A DNA stretch of 64,000 bases from an uncultured Halomonas sp. (GTDB lineage: Bacteria; Pseudomonadota; Gammaproteobacteria; Pseudomonadales; Halomonadaceae), in contig NZ_CANLTC010000002.1 in assembly GCF_947493865.1 (NCBI RefSeq), positions 186,001 through 250,000 on the forward strand, written 5' to 3'. Below, in pieces: positions 56,182 through 64,000 of this stretch. Below the pieces are notes generated by a model. It worked only from the letters and a program-made list of their open reading frames with translations, did no database searches and was not told where the DNA came from. The stretch's first letter is position 1; every line of letters starts with the position of its first letter. The position numbers and the translations under genes were made by a program.

Positions 56182-57546
56182 ATGACCGAGAAGTTTTCCG
56201 CCACGACGACTCCCGAGGGCAGTCTAGAGGTTCTTTCCCAGCACGAAGTGAATCGACTTCGCGACACTTCCGCCAACGGCTTGCACGACATACTGCGCCG
56301 GTGCGCCCTTGCGGTACTCAATTGCGGCAACCCGACGGACGATGGTCTTGCCGTGATGCAGACTTACCATGACTTCGATATCGAAGTGCTGCAGCAGGAC
56401 CGCGGCATTCGTCTCAAGCTGACCAACGCCCCCGCAGAGGCCTTCGTCGATGGCCGCATGATTCGCGGCATTCGCGAGCACCTTTCCTCCGTACTGCGGG
56501 ATATCGTCTACGTTCATAACGAGATACAGCAGCATCCCCGCTTCGATCTGGCCTCCAGCGAAAGCATCACCAACGCGGTATTTCATATCCTGCGCAACGC
56601 CGGCACGCTGGACCCTTCCCGAGAGCCGAGTCTCGTGGTGTGCTGGGGAGGACATTCGATCTCTCGAGAAGAGTACGATTATTCCAAGGGCGTCGGCTAC
56701 CAGCTCGGGCTGCGGGATCTCGATATCTGCACAGGCTGCGGCCCGGGCGCAATGAAGGGACCCATGAAGGGTGCAAATGTGGCTCACGCCAAACAGCGCC
56801 GCAAACGGGGTCGCTACCTGGGTATTTCCGAACCCGGCATCATTGCCGCGGAGTCGCCCAATCCGATCGTCAACGAACTGGTCGTGATGCCGGATATCGA
56901 AAAGCGCCTGGAGGCGTTCATAAGGGTCGGTCACGGCATCATCGTCTTCCCCGGCGGTGTGGGCACCGCCGAAGAGATTCTTTATCTGCTGGGCATTCTG
57001 TTGCATCCCAGCAATGCCAAGATTCCGTTTCCGATCATCTTTACCGGACCACGAAGCGCTGCGGAATATTTCCAGCGTATCGATGAGTTTCTGGCGTATA
57101 CCCTGGGTGACGAAGCGCGCAGCCGTTATCGCATCATCATCGACGATCCGATTGCCGTGGCACGTGCCATGCGAGAAAGCATCGAGGAAGTCACCGCTTT
57201 TCGACGCACTCATGACGATGCGTTCTACTACAACTGGCGACTCAATATCGAGGCGGACTTTCAGTATCCCTTCGAAGCCACCCATGAAGCCATGGCAGGG
57301 TTGGCGCTGCATCGCGGGCAACCCGTGCACGAGCTGGCCGCCAATCTGCGCCGCGCGTTTTCCGGCATCGTCAGCGGCAACGTCAAGGAGCCGGGCATTC
57401 GTTCCATCGAGGCGCACGGCCCTTTCAAACTGCATGCAGAGCCTGAACTCATGACGCGTCTGGACGATCTGCTGACCTCTTTTGTCGCCCAGGCGCGCAT
57501 GAAGCTGCCTGGTAGTCACTACGTGCCCTGCTATACGCTTGAATGA
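56182..57546 (+). CDS. ppnN: Pyrimidine/purine nucleotide 5'-monophosphate nucleosidase PpnN (YgdH)
   Basis: PpnN cleaves nucleoside monophosphates to base and ribose 5-phosphate and is stimulated by (p)ppGpp in E. coli. From the ATG at 56182 the product is 454 residues, like E. coli YgdH. The Rossmann-like LOG core is visible: VVCWGGHSISREEYDYSKGVGYQLGLRDLDICTGCGPGAMKGPMKGA and the family PGGxGTxxE signature FPGGVGTAEEI. N- and C-terminal extensions distinguish it from cytokinin-type LOG enzymes. Confidence 0.93.
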   Translation: MTEKFSATTTPEGSLEVLSQHEVNRLRDTSANGLHDILRRCALAVLNCGNPTDDGLAVMQTYHDFDIEVLQQDRGIRLKLTNAPAEAFVDGRMIRGIREHLSSVLRDIVYVHNEIQQHPRFDLASSESITNAVFHILRNAGTLDPSREPSLVVCWGGHSISREEYDYSKGVGYQLGLRDLDICTGCGPGAMKGPMKGANVAHAKQRRKRGRYLGISEPGIIAAESPNPIVNELVVMPDIEKRLEAFIRVGHGIIVFPGGVGTAEEILYLLGILLHPSNAKIPFPIIFTGPRSAAEYFQRIDEFLAYTLGDEARSRYRIIIDDPIAVARAMRESIEEVTAFRRTHDDAFYYNWRLNIEADFQYPFEATHEAMAGLALHRGQPVHELAANLRRAFSGIVSGNVKEPGIRSIEAHGPFKLHAEPELMTRLDDLLTSFVAQARMKLPGSHYVPCYTLE

Positions 57547-57576
57547 CGAGTTCAAACACCAGCACTTGAGCCTGCT

Positions 57577-57948
57577 TCAATGCCACGCATTGCGTTGTTG
57601 CAGGCCCATGCCAAGCGCATGAATCAACAGGCCCAGAGTAGCGCCGTGGGACAATAGCAAGCGTTCATTCAGGCCACTGGTGAACACTTGCCATAGCGCC
57701 ACCAGCAGCAAACCGAGCAGTACCATTAATGCCAGGCGCCCCAGCAGCCCGGGTACGCGACGACGCGCCTCCACCGACAGCATGCGCCAAGCAAAGACAG
57801 CCACGACCGCAATGGCGGCAAACGCGATCAGGATCAAGATCAGACGCCCTTGATTGCCGTAGGCCAGATAGCGCGGCAGCGTTGCCAGGATGGCAACGAG
57901 CACCCCCACCATCACGCTGAGTCGCTCGGGAGTCATTGTCGTCATCAT
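57577..57948 (-). CDS. Small membrane protein of unknown function
   Basis: A 123-residue hydrophobic product with three to four membrane segments (about 10-24, 34-54, 68-88, 99-115) and basic loops. It has no recognised motif. It lies between ppnN and mioC, convergent with ppnN by 30 bp and 34 bp before mioC in minus-strand order (mioC lies upstream). Codon use looks like that of its neighbours. The function cannot be inferred. Confidence 0.65.
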   Translation of the reverse strand: MMTTMTPERLSVMVGVLVAILATLPRYLAYGNQGRLILILIAFAAIAVVAVFAWRMLSVEARRRVPGLLGRLALMVLLGLLLVALWQVFTSGLNERLLLSHGATLGLLIHALGMGLQQRNAWH

Positions 57949-57982
57949 GGCGAGACTACTCCTGGGGTAATACTAGAAAAAC

Positions 57983-58444
57983 TCATTTATTCAATCCTTG
58001 CTCCTCGATCCATGCTTCGACCCAGGGCACTGCCTCATCGTCCGCCATGAACGTCTCCATGGCATCCACCTCCAGGCGTTCGCCCAGCCGTTCGGCCCCA
58101 TGCTCGCTGAGCAGCGCGTCAAGTGCTCGGCCTGCACCGCAAAAGGTGTCTCCATAAGAGCTATCGCCGAGAGCGATCAAGCCATAGCGCAAATGAGCAA
58201 GAGAAGGCCCCTTGTCAGCGATGCCACTGGCCAGACTGGCGAAATTACCAGGGTAATCGCCGCTACCCGTGGTCGAGACACAAAACAGTGCCAGCTCCGC
58301 TGGGGAATCGATCAGATCCTCCAGGGTCGGCTGTTCATGAATGGTCACCGTATAGCCGCAATCTTCGAACAGCGGCTTGACCTGCTCGGCAACGTCCAAC
58401 GCCCCCCCGTACATGGTGGCGACAAAAATATTGAGAGTAGACAT
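57983..58444 (-). CDS. mioC: MioC-like flavodoxin
   Basis: A short-chain flavodoxin; 153 residues from the ATG at 58444 (MSTLNIFVATMYGGALDVAEQ), with 58453 as an alternative start. The FMN-phosphate loop is ATMYGGALD, the isoalloxazine loop segment includes STTGSGDYPGNF, and a third loop GLIALGDSSYGDTFCGAGRALD is present. MioC in E. coli supports biotin synthase electron transfer; the same role is inferred here. No strong ribosome-binding site was seen. Confidence 0.85.
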   Translation of the reverse strand: MSTLNIFVATMYGGALDVAEQVKPLFEDCGYTVTIHEQPTLEDLIDSPAELALFCVSTTGSGDYPGNFASLASGIADKGPSLAHLRYGLIALGDSSYGDTFCGAGRALDALLSEHGAERLGERLEVDAMETFMADDEAVPWVEAWIEEQGLNK

Positions 58445-58596
58445 GGCATTCATTTACTTGAGAAATTTACTGGGATATTAGCACGCCTGAAGGGGCTCGC
58501 TCACGCGCTTGCCGGCAATGGCACCATTGCAAATGGCTTTCCAGCACGCTAACGATCGGACAGGTATAATAGTTGCCCAATCCTGCGGAGGGTATC

Positions 58597-58806
58597 ATGG
58601 AGAGAACATTCGAAGCCTGGATCACGCCACTCATGATTGGCGGGTTGATACTATTCATGTGCTTCATCATCTGGGAGTTGGCACGGGAATCGAAGGCGGG
58701 CAAGTTCGGCACGATCATGCTGTTCGTCGTGCTTGGGGCCGGGATGCTGGGTTTCGTGATCAAGACGGTGATTACTGAGTTGCTGGAAAAAGGCGGAGCG
58801 TTCTAA
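58597..58806 (+). CDS. DUF2788 small membrane protein
   Basis: From the ATG at 58597 (GGAGGG upstream) the product is 69 residues with two hydrophobic segments (about 9-27 and 43-61): WITPLMIGGLILFMCFIIWELARESKAGKFGTIMLFVVLGAGMLGFVIKTVI. This matches DUF2788, short gammaproteobacterial inner-membrane proteins of unknown function. It is divergent from mioC and ends before the terminator at 58849-58881. Confidence 0.8.
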   Translation: MERTFEAWITPLMIGGLILFMCFIIWELARESKAGKFGTIMLFVVLGAGMLGFVIKTVITELLEKGGAF

Positions 58807-58848
58807 ACCCTAGCTGCCCCTCCCTCACTTGCATGCCTTGGCACACTA

Positions 58849-58881
58849 CGAAACCGGCCCTTTCAAGGCCGGTTTCGTTTT
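58849..58881. terminator. Bidirectional terminator between DUF2788 and ihfA
   Basis: A perfect 11-bp stem CGAAACCGGCC/GGCCGGTTTCG around a 7-base loop, followed on the plus strand by TTTTGCGTTT. It separates the plus DUF2788 gene from the end of the minus ihfA gene. Confidence 0.85.
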
Positions 58882-58908
58882 GCGTTTGCTTGGCTCCGCT
58901 TCCGGGGT

Positions 58909-59223
58909 TCAAGTGTCCGTGAGCGCAGGCTGACCCGCATAATCCTCGACCCGGGCCTTGAGTTTCTGCCCTGGTCTAAATGTCACGACCCGGCGCGCCG
59001 AAATAGGAATTTCTTCGCCGGTTTTCGGATTTCGGCCAGGGCGCTGACCTTTATCGCGCAAATCGAAATTGCCGAAACCGGACAGCTTGACCTGTTCGTT
59101 TTCGCGCAGACAGCCACGAATTTCCTCGAAGAAAGCCTCCACCATCCCCTTGGCTTCTCGCTTCGAGAGTCCCAGCTCACCATGAAGATGCTCTGCCAGT
59201 TCCGCCTTGGTCAACGCCCCCAT
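58909..59223 (-). CDS. ihfA: Integration host factor alpha subunit
   Basis: IHF-alpha pairs with IHF-beta to bend DNA at specific sites. From the ATG at 59223 ([17 protein letters not shown]) the product is 104 residues. The DNA-binding arm [47 protein letters not shown] contains the intercalating proline region (RNPKTGE). It is the last gene of the pheS-pheT-ihfA unit, 43 bp after pheT, as in E. coli. Confidence 0.97.
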   Translation of the reverse strand: MGALTKAELAEHLHGELGLSKREAKGMVEAFFEEIRGCLRENEQVKLSGFGNFDLRDKGQRPGRNPKTGEEIPISARRVVTFRPGQKLKARVEDYAGQPALTDT

Positions 59224-59265
59224 AACCACTCCCCCTCTACAGGTACAGGATCTTATCCCAGCCGC

Positions 59266-61668
59266 TCAGCCACGAAGTTCCGCGCCGAAGCGTTGGCTGG
59301 TCTCAGTAACGATTGTATCGATTAACTGATTGATTTCCGCGTCATTAAGCGTGCGTGAAGGATGCTGCCAGGTCAAGCCCAGTGCAATACTCTTGTTGCC
59401 CTGGGTGATACCCGCCCCGCGATAGACATCGAACAGATGCAGATCCGTCAGCCAGTCACCTGCACATTCGCGCAGCGTATCGAGCAAGGCCTGAACGGGA
59501 ATATCATCACTTATCACCAGCGCCAGATCGCGGCGTACCTCTGGATAGCGAGACATGGCGTTGAAGGCCGGCAAGCGCCCCTGAGTCAGTGCCTCAAGGC
59601 GCATCTCGAAAAGAAACACCTCGGGCTTGATACCAAGCTCCGCACGCAATGCCGGGTGCAAAGCGCCGAGCCAACCCACCGCTTCTCCTTCATGGAGCAA
59701 GCGGGCAGTCTGTCCTGGATGCAGCGCAGGATGCTCTGCTGGTTCGAAACGCCAGGACTCCTCGTTACCGCCCAGCTTCAACAGACTTTCGACGTCGCCC
59801 TTGAGATCAAAAAAATCCACATCATCACGACGAGCCGCCCAACCTTCCGGGTCTCGAGGTCCACAGATCAAGCCACTCAGCATTGGAATCTGCTCGACGC
59901 TATCCAGCTCGCCCTGAAAGACAAGGCCGGTTTCGAATAGCCGAATGCGCGACTGCTGTCGATTAAGATTATGGATCAGCGCCTTGACGAGCCCTGGAAA
60001 CAGGCTCGCACGCATGACCGCCATATCGCTGGATATCGGGTTGGCCAGACGCGGTGCGGCCATGTCCGGTACCAACAGCGCCTGCAGCTCCGGTGCCACG
60101 AAACTATAGGTGATGGCTTCCTGGTAACCACGCGCCACCAGTTGGCGACGCAAGCGTGTCAGGGGTTGACGGTGTTCATCGTCGGCAACGAGCCCAAGCC
60201 GCGCCGCCGGGCGACGTACCGGCAAGCGATTGTAGCCATGAATACGCGCCAACTCTTCGATCAGATCCTCTTCGATCGCTATGTCAAAGCGCCAACTGGG
60301 TATCTTGACCAGCCAGGCATCGGCTTTATCGCCCACGTCAGCCTCATCACGGCTGACCTGCATGCCGAGCCGCTCCAGAATGTCGACGATCTCCGTATCG
60401 GGCAACCTGATGTTCAGACACTGCTCGATGCGTGACCCGCACAGGCGGACCCGACGCTCATCGGGTAGATGCTCCGCGCTTACGGTTTCATTGAGCGGTC
60501 CTGGCTCGCCTCCGGCGACCTCGACCAGCAGTGCCGTGGCCCGCTCCGCCGCCTGGCGGGGCAATTCGAAATCGACGCCGCGCTCGAAACGGTGCGACGC
60601 ATCCGTATGCAGGCCATAAGAGCGGGCCTGCCCCGCAATCGCCAATGGCGTGAAAAAGGCGGATTCGAGAAACACATCCCGGGTTTGCGGGCCAACACCG
60701 GAATGCTCGCCCCCCATTACTCCCGCAATCGCCAGCGCCTTGGCATCATCGGCAATGACCAGGGTACCTTCCCGCAGAGCGACGTCCTGACCGTCGAGAA
60801 GCACCAGGCGCTCCCCTGGCCGGGCCGAGCGTACATCGATCGCTCCCTCGAGGTTTGCCAGATCGAAGGCATGCAGGGGCTGCCCCAGCTCAAGCATCAC
60901 ATAATTGGTGATATCGACCACCGCATCGATGGAGCGCAGGCCTGAACGTCGCAGCCGCTCGACCATCCATAGCGGGGTAGGTGCCGTCACATCGATATTC
61001 TTGATCACCCGGCCGACATAGCGTGGGCACTGCTCCGGCGCACTGAGCCGTACCGGGAACACATCCCCATGACTAGACGCCTGAGGCGCGAGATCGGGGC
61101 TGTTCAGGGTCAGGCGGTTGAGCACGCCAACCTCTCGGGCCATCCCTTTGAGACTCAGGCAATCGCCGCGATTGGGAGTCAGGTCGACGTCGATGGTACT
61201 GTCGTCCAGGGACATCCAGTCCCGCAGACTCTGTCCAACCGGTGCGCTCAAAGGCAACTCGAGAATACCTGGCGACGTTTCCTCCTCGAGACCCAACTCC
61301 GAGGCGGAACAGATCATGCCTCTGGATTCAACGCCCCGCAGCTTGGCCTTCTTGATCTTGAAATCGCCGGGCAGAACGGCACCTACCTGGGCGAAAGGCA
61401 CCTTCTGGCCCACTGCCACGTTGGGCGCGCCGCACACCACCTGTACCGGGTTGCCAGACCCGTCGTCCACCTGGCAGACGTTGAGCTTGTCTGCGTCCGG
61501 GTGCGGCTCCTTGGCGACGACTTCCGCCACCAGGACGCCCTCGAATTTGGCGGCAACCGCTTCCACGGCATCCACTTCGAGACCCGCCATGGTGATCTGA
61601 TCGGCAAGTGCCTGTGTCGAGAGTTCGGGCGAGACCCATTCGCGCAGCCACTGTTCGGAAAATTTCAT
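59266..61668 (-). CDS. pheT: Phenylalanyl-tRNA synthetase beta subunit
   Basis: The beta chain of (alpha-beta)2 PheRS; 800 residues. In order it has the N-terminal tRNA-binding domain (FEGVLVAEVVAKEPHPDADKLNVCQVDDGSG, about 43-73), B3/B4 editing domain, B5 domain and the catalytic-like core. A C-terminal ferredoxin-fold anticodon-binding domain ends the protein (PAFNAMSRYPEVRRDLALVISDDIPVQALLDTLRE). It is 25 bp after pheS on the minus strand. Confidence 0.97.
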   Translation of the reverse strand: MKFSEQWLREWVSPELSTQALADQITMAGLEVDAVEAVAAKFEGVLVAEVVAKEPHPDADKLNVCQVDDGSGNPVQVVCGAPNVAVGQKVPFAQVGAVLPGDFKIKKAKLRGVESRGMICSASELGLEEETSPGILELPLSAPVGQSLRDWMSLDDSTIDVDLTPNRGDCLSLKGMAREVGVLNRLTLNSPDLAPQASSHGDVFPVRLSAPEQCPRYVGRVIKNIDVTAPTPLWMVERLRRSGLRSIDAVVDITNYVMLELGQPLHAFDLANLEGAIDVRSARPGERLVLLDGQDVALREGTLVIADDAKALAIAGVMGGEHSGVGPQTRDVFLESAFFTPLAIAGQARSYGLHTDASHRFERGVDFELPRQAAERATALLVEVAGGEPGPLNETVSAEHLPDERRVRLCGSRIEQCLNIRLPDTEIVDILERLGMQVSRDEADVGDKADAWLVKIPSWRFDIAIEEDLIEELARIHGYNRLPVRRPAARLGLVADDEHRQPLTRLRRQLVARGYQEAITYSFVAPELQALLVPDMAAPRLANPISSDMAVMRASLFPGLVKALIHNLNRQQSRIRLFETGLVFQGELDSVEQIPMLSGLICGPRDPEGWAARRDDVDFFDLKGDVESLLKLGGNEESWRFEPAEHPALHPGQTARLLHEGEAVGWLGALHPALRAELGIKPEVFLFEMRLEALTQGRLPAFNAMSRYPEVRRDLALVISDDIPVQALLDTLRECAGDWLTDLHLFDVYRGAGITQGNKSIALGLTWQHPSRTLNDAEINQLIDTIVTETSQRFGAELRG

Positions 61669-61693
61669 CGTGCGTCTCCGCCTCCATTAAAAA

Positions 61694-62716
<1,023 letters not shown>

Positions 62717-62765
62717 TTACTCCAATAATGTCCGTGTCTCGGGATACGTCAGCTAAACGCAACCC

Positions 62766-62797
62766 AAAAAAAGGGGAAGAGCAGCCGCTCTTCCCCT
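62766..62797 (-). terminator. Strong intrinsic terminator between rplT and pheS
   Basis: On the minus strand, stem GGGGAAGAGC / GCTCTTCCCC with a 4-base loop is followed by seven T. It lies about 50 bp after the rplT stop. In E. coli this position holds the phe attenuator with a Phe-rich leader peptide (pheM). Here the only short frame overlapping it begins MNAVASGSRTRC and has just one Phe, so attenuation by that mechanism is not evident; it may be a plain terminator with pheS having its own promoter. Confidence 0.85.
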
Positions 62798-62845
62798 GTA
62801 TCGTTCACAACGAGTGCGGCTACCTGAAGCAACCGCGTTCATCGT

Positions 62846-63199
62846 TCACTTGGCAGCCTTGGCCTTCTCGACAATGGCAGCAAAGGTTGCCTTTTCATGG
62901 ACAGCAAGATCGGCCAGTACCTTGCGATCGATCTCGATACCTGATTTCTTGAGGCCAGCGATGAAGCGGCTGTAGGACAGGCCGTTCTGACGTGCGGCAG
63001 CATTGATACGTGCAATCCATAGCGCACGGAACTGACGCTTGCGCTGACGACGGTCGCGATAGGCATACTGCCCTGCCTTGATGACCGCCTGCTTGGCAAC
63101 GCGAAATACGCGAGACCGGGCACCGTAGTAACCCTTGGCCTGCTTCAAGATCTTCTTGTGACGGCGACGTGCAACGACGCCACGCTTGACACGACTCAT
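62846..63199 (-). CDS. rplT: 50S ribosomal protein L20
   Basis: L20 is a 117-residue 23S rRNA-binding protein needed for early 50S assembly, and in E. coli it represses infC-rpmI-rplT translation. The sequence [39 protein letters not shown] is the conserved RNA-binding tail; the C-terminus has [36 protein letters not shown]. Order infC-rpmI-rplT is standard. Confidence 0.98.
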   Translation of the reverse strand: MSRVKRGVVARRRHKKILKQAKGYYGARSRVFRVAKQAVIKAGQYAYRDRRQRKRQFRALWIARINAAARQNGLSYSRFIAGLKKSGIEIDRKVLADLAVHEKATFAAIVEKAKAAK

Positions 63200-63235
63200 A
63201 GCTTTCTCCTGACGTTAAGAATTCGACCGCGGGCG

Positions 63236-63430
63236 TTACAGATTGGGCAGCATGCGCTGAATCAGTGCCTTGTCGGCATCGTGAATCAGCTTGGTGCCAC
63301 GTAGCTGACGCTTACGCTTGGTAGACTTCTTGGTCAGGATATGGCTACGAAAAGACTGCTTGTGCTTGAAGCCGTTGGCAGTCTTCTTGAAGCGCTTGGC
63401 AGCGCCTCTATTACTCTTGATCTTCGGCAT
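63236..63430 (-). CDS. rpmI: 50S ribosomal protein L35
   Basis: A 64-residue basic ribosomal protein: [45 protein letters not shown], the L35 signature. The ATG at 63430 is chosen; a longer frame from 63445 has no family support. It lies 37 bp before rplT. Confidence 0.98.
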   Translation of the reverse strand: MPKIKSNRGAAKRFKKTANGFKHKQSFRSHILTKKSTKRKRQLRGTKLIHDADKALIQRMLPNL

Positions 63431-63519
63431 GAGGGAACACTCCACTCGGGTTCTTTAGAAAATCCGTGGCCAATGGCCGAGGTATCACTACCGCGACCAT
63501 TCGTTGACTTGCCAACGGA

Positions 63520-64000
63520 TCACTTCTTCTTGGGGGCAATGATCATGACCATCTGGCGCCCTTCCATCTTCGGAAAGGACTCGACTGTTCCCAGTTCTTC
63601 AAGATCCGACGCAATCCGCTCCATCAGCTTGCGGCCGATATCCTGGTGCGCCATTTCACGACCGCGAAAACGCAGTGTGACCTTGCCCTTGTCGCCACCT
63701 TCGAGGAAACGCGTCAGGTTCTTGAGTTTTACCTGATAGTCACCCTCGTCGGTGCCAGGCCGGAATTTCACTTCCTTGACCTGAATCTGCTTGGTTTTCT
63801 TTTTCTGAGCGCCTTTCTGCTTTTTTTGCTCGAAAAGAAACTTACCGTAATCCATGATCTTGCAGACGATGGGGTCGGCATTGGAAATCTGCACGAGATC
63901 CAAACCAGCCGCTTCGGCCCTTTCCAACGCTTCACTGGTCGGCACGACACCGATTTGCTCACCGTCGCTTTCGATCAGACGAACTTCGTCTTCCAGGATT
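63520..64000 (-). CDS. infC: Translation initiation factor IF-3 (partial, N-terminus beyond the window)
   Basis: IF-3 prevents premature subunit joining and proofreads the initiator tRNA. About 160 codons are present, open to position 64000. They read from [36 protein letters not shown] into the conserved linker and C-terminal domain ([72 protein letters not shown]). Only about 10-20 N-terminal residues and the start codon are missing. It leads the infC-rpmI-rplT unit. Confidence 0.97.
   Translation of the reverse strand, partial: ILEDEVRLIESDGEQIGVVPTSEALERAEAAGLDLVQISNADPIVCKIMDYGKFLFEQKKQKGAQKKKTKQIQVKEVKFRPGTDEGDYQVKLKNLTRFLEGGDKGKVTLRFRGREMAHQDIGRKLMERIASDLEELGTVESFPKMEGRQMVMIIAPKKK

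Noticed and set aside
56224-57555. A 443-codon open frame antisense to ppnN
   Set aside because: Shadow frame; the plus-strand PpnN signatures (GGHS, PGGVGT) define the real gene.

Overview
The window reads as a stretch of chromosome from a moderately GC-rich gammaproteobacterium. Gene order (ruvC-ruvA-ruvB-ybgC-tolQRAB; infC-rpmI-rplT-pheS-pheT-ihfA) and protein flavour point to the Halomonadaceae (Halomonas-like). This is an inference from synteny and sequence style, not from a search. No rRNA, tRNA, CRISPR array, prophage or complete insertion sequence was found. Most of the window is core metabolism and information processing.

Layout. 1-6060 (minus): Holliday-junction resolvase ruvCAB, thioesterase ybgC and the envelope machine tolQ-tolR-tolA-tolB (tolB runs off the left edge). 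6085-6190 holds only the last codons of a yebC gene, between ruvC and the terminator of aspS. 8165-11840: zinc-ribbon protein, a 2-hydroxyacid dehydrogenase / ribokinase / nucleoside hydrolase cassette, acylphosphatase. 11950-17882: YihY-type membrane protein, O-antigen-ligase-like polymerase, NadM-Nudix fusion, LysR regulator, cardiolipin synthase. 17977-24657: class I fumarase and a complete branched-chain amino acid ABC transporter (livK-livH-livM-livG-livF). 24839-31120: uvrB plus small accessory genes (OsmC-like, HMA-like, DUF3015, DUF4105), interspersed with four non-coding mobile-looking repeats of two families. 31192-36628: ygfZ, TatD nuclease, mscL, prfC, a DUF2231-type membrane protein and a PQQ-type sugar dehydrogenase. 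37408-38562: isolated beta-helix (pectate-lyase/tailspike-like) gene. 38629-44191: RegB/RegA redox two-component pair, inositol-monophosphatase-family enzyme, glutaredoxin, an unrecognised 255-residue protein and an MFS transporter. 44535-48336: acetoacetyl-CoA synthetase, acyltransferase, LysM/LytM lipoprotein. 48442-54768: glycine cleavage genes split into two divergent units (Na+/alanine symporter-gcvT on minus, gcvH-gcvP on plus). 54845-58806: LysR regulator, YfcL, PpnN, small membrane proteins, MioC flavodoxin. 58909-64000 (minus): infC (cut by the window), rpmI, rplT, a strong terminator, pheS, pheT, ihfA.

The most unusual material is non-coding. Two 271-bp elements have inverted ends flanked by CTAG and carry a paired substitution in both ends. 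Two ~150-160-bp elements are flanked by TA. All four lie within 23.3-31.1 kb, and two of them supply the stop codon of the adjacent gene. The truncated yebC, a DnaA-box-like cluster upstream of the acetoacetyl-CoA synthetase gene, and a palindrome shared by the two gcv promoters also merit follow-up. No clearly new multi-gene system was identified. The best candidate for an uncharacterised function is the DUF3015-DUF4105 pair, where DUF4105 looks like a periplasmic LRAT/NlpC-like domain fused to an outer-membrane barrel.
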